This document shows positions 63,709 through 64,000 of a stretch of 64,000 bases of DNA, in pieces. The DNA is from Geomicrobium sediminis (GTDB lineage Bacteria > Bacillota > Bacilli > Bacillales > Marinococcaceae): the NCBI RefSeq assembly GCF_016908595.1, contig NZ_JAFBEC010000002.1, positions 372,001-436,000 of the forward strand, in the 5' to 3' direction. The number at the start of each line of letters is the position of its first letter. Position 1 is the first letter of the stretch. The position numbers were made by a program, and so were the translations under genes. The notes under the pieces are model-generated. The model saw only the letters and a program-made list of their open reading frames with translations, made no database searches and had not been told where the DNA came from.

Positions 63709-64000
63709 GTATGACGTTGAACGAAACGCTCCATCCGTTCTACCGCAGTTTGTAATTGTTTCATTCCCGTAGCATAAGAACAACGTACATGCCCTTCGCC
63801 CCCAGCTCCAAACACAGATCCCGGAACGACTGCTACTTTTTCTTCAAGTAAGAGTTTCTCGGCAAATGTCTGATCATCCATTCCCGTTTTTTCAATTGAT
63901 GGAAACGCATAAAAAGAACCACCTGGCATGTGACAAGGCAAGCCAATTTCATTTAATGAGTTCACGATATAATTTCTGCGACTATAATAACTGTCTACCA
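63687..64000 (-). CDS. alaT: Class I/II aminotransferase, C-terminal part (AlaT-like), cut by window edge
   Basis: The last ~104 residues of a PLP-dependent aminotransferase; the 5' part lies beyond the right edge and the reading frame is open to base 64000. The segment YYSRRNYIVNSLNEIGLPC then PGGSFYAFPSI and GAGGEGHVRCSYA with the substrate-carboxylate arginine are typical of the MalT/AlaT group. B. subtilis alaT (yugH) stands next to yugI in the same order apart from the inserted NSS gene, supporting the name. It makes alanine from pyruvate in B. subtilis. Confidence 0.8.
   Translation of the reverse strand, partial: VDSYYSRRNYIVNSLNEIGLPCHMPGGSFYAFPSIEKTGMDDQTFAEKLLLEEKVAVVPGSVFGAGGEGHVRCSYATGMKQLQTAVERMERFVQRHTKTNPSS

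Overview
This window is chromosomal DNA from a member of the Bacillaceae. Gene content and order closely follow the Bacillus subtilis ytzE-ytgP-ytfP-leuS-yttB-ytqB-ytpB-ytpA-ytoA-metK-pckA-ytlACD-ytkD region and, at the right end, the yugN-pgi-yuzA-yugI-alaT region. AGGAGG-type ribosome sites, frequent TTG and GTG starts, an S-box in front of metK, a CcpN-type site at pckA and sigma-B-type promoters fit that assignment. Acidic secreted and lipid-anchored proteins suggest a salt- or alkali-tolerant species (inference). No IS element, prophage, rRNA, tRNA or CRISPR array was seen.

Left part (1-15 kb): a cysteine synthase; a candidate structured small RNA in front of the small DeoR-type protein YtzE; a convergent cluster with a pseudouridine synthase, a Rossmann-fold protein, a SEDS glycosyltransferase and a MurJ-type flippase; a three-gene operon (YjbQ, an Arg/Ser/Gly-rich membrane protein, a DUF6884-like protein); ytfP; leuS with an unusual short terminator-containing leader; a 42-codon basic gene; an MFS transporter; ytqB with an FAD oxidoreductase; and a metallo-hydrolase/TetR pair with a palindromic operator.

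Molybdenum/formate island (15.8-28 kb): fdhD, a DUF1641 protein with a C-terminal membrane tail, and a large molybdopterin formate dehydrogenase form one operon. It diverges from a formate/nitrite channel, and each side has its own sigma-B-type promoter. Next come the molybdenum-cofactor genes as two divergent operons, moaA-moeB-moeA-mobB-moaE-moaD and moaB-mobA-moaC (plus a DinB-like gene). The island appears to encode a self-contained stress-induced formate oxidation system with its cofactor supply.

Central part (28-45 kb): sesquarterpene synthase ytpB and lipase ytpA, gamma-carbonic anhydrase, an M29 aminopeptidase, a linearmycin-resistance-like ABC exporter with its two-component system, metK under a SAM-I riboswitch, a DCC thiol-disulfide protein, pckA with a CcpN box, the ytlACD importer, a DHA2 drug exporter and a Nudix hydrolase.

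Right part (45-64 kb): a YwpF-like protein, C-S lyase PatB, a tightly overlapped six-gene ABC-transporter operon with a GntR repressor gene in its middle, a nucleoside transporter, an acyl-CoA thioesterase, an acidic lipoprotein, a catalase with a sigma-B-type promoter and TTG start, the BdbDC disulfide pair, a VanY-type lipoprotein carboxypeptidase, an array of nineteen full 21-bp tandem repeats, YugN, glucose-6-phosphate isomerase, YuzA, the S1-domain protein YugI, an NSS-family sodium symporter and the 3' part of an AlaT-type aminotransferase cut by the window edge.
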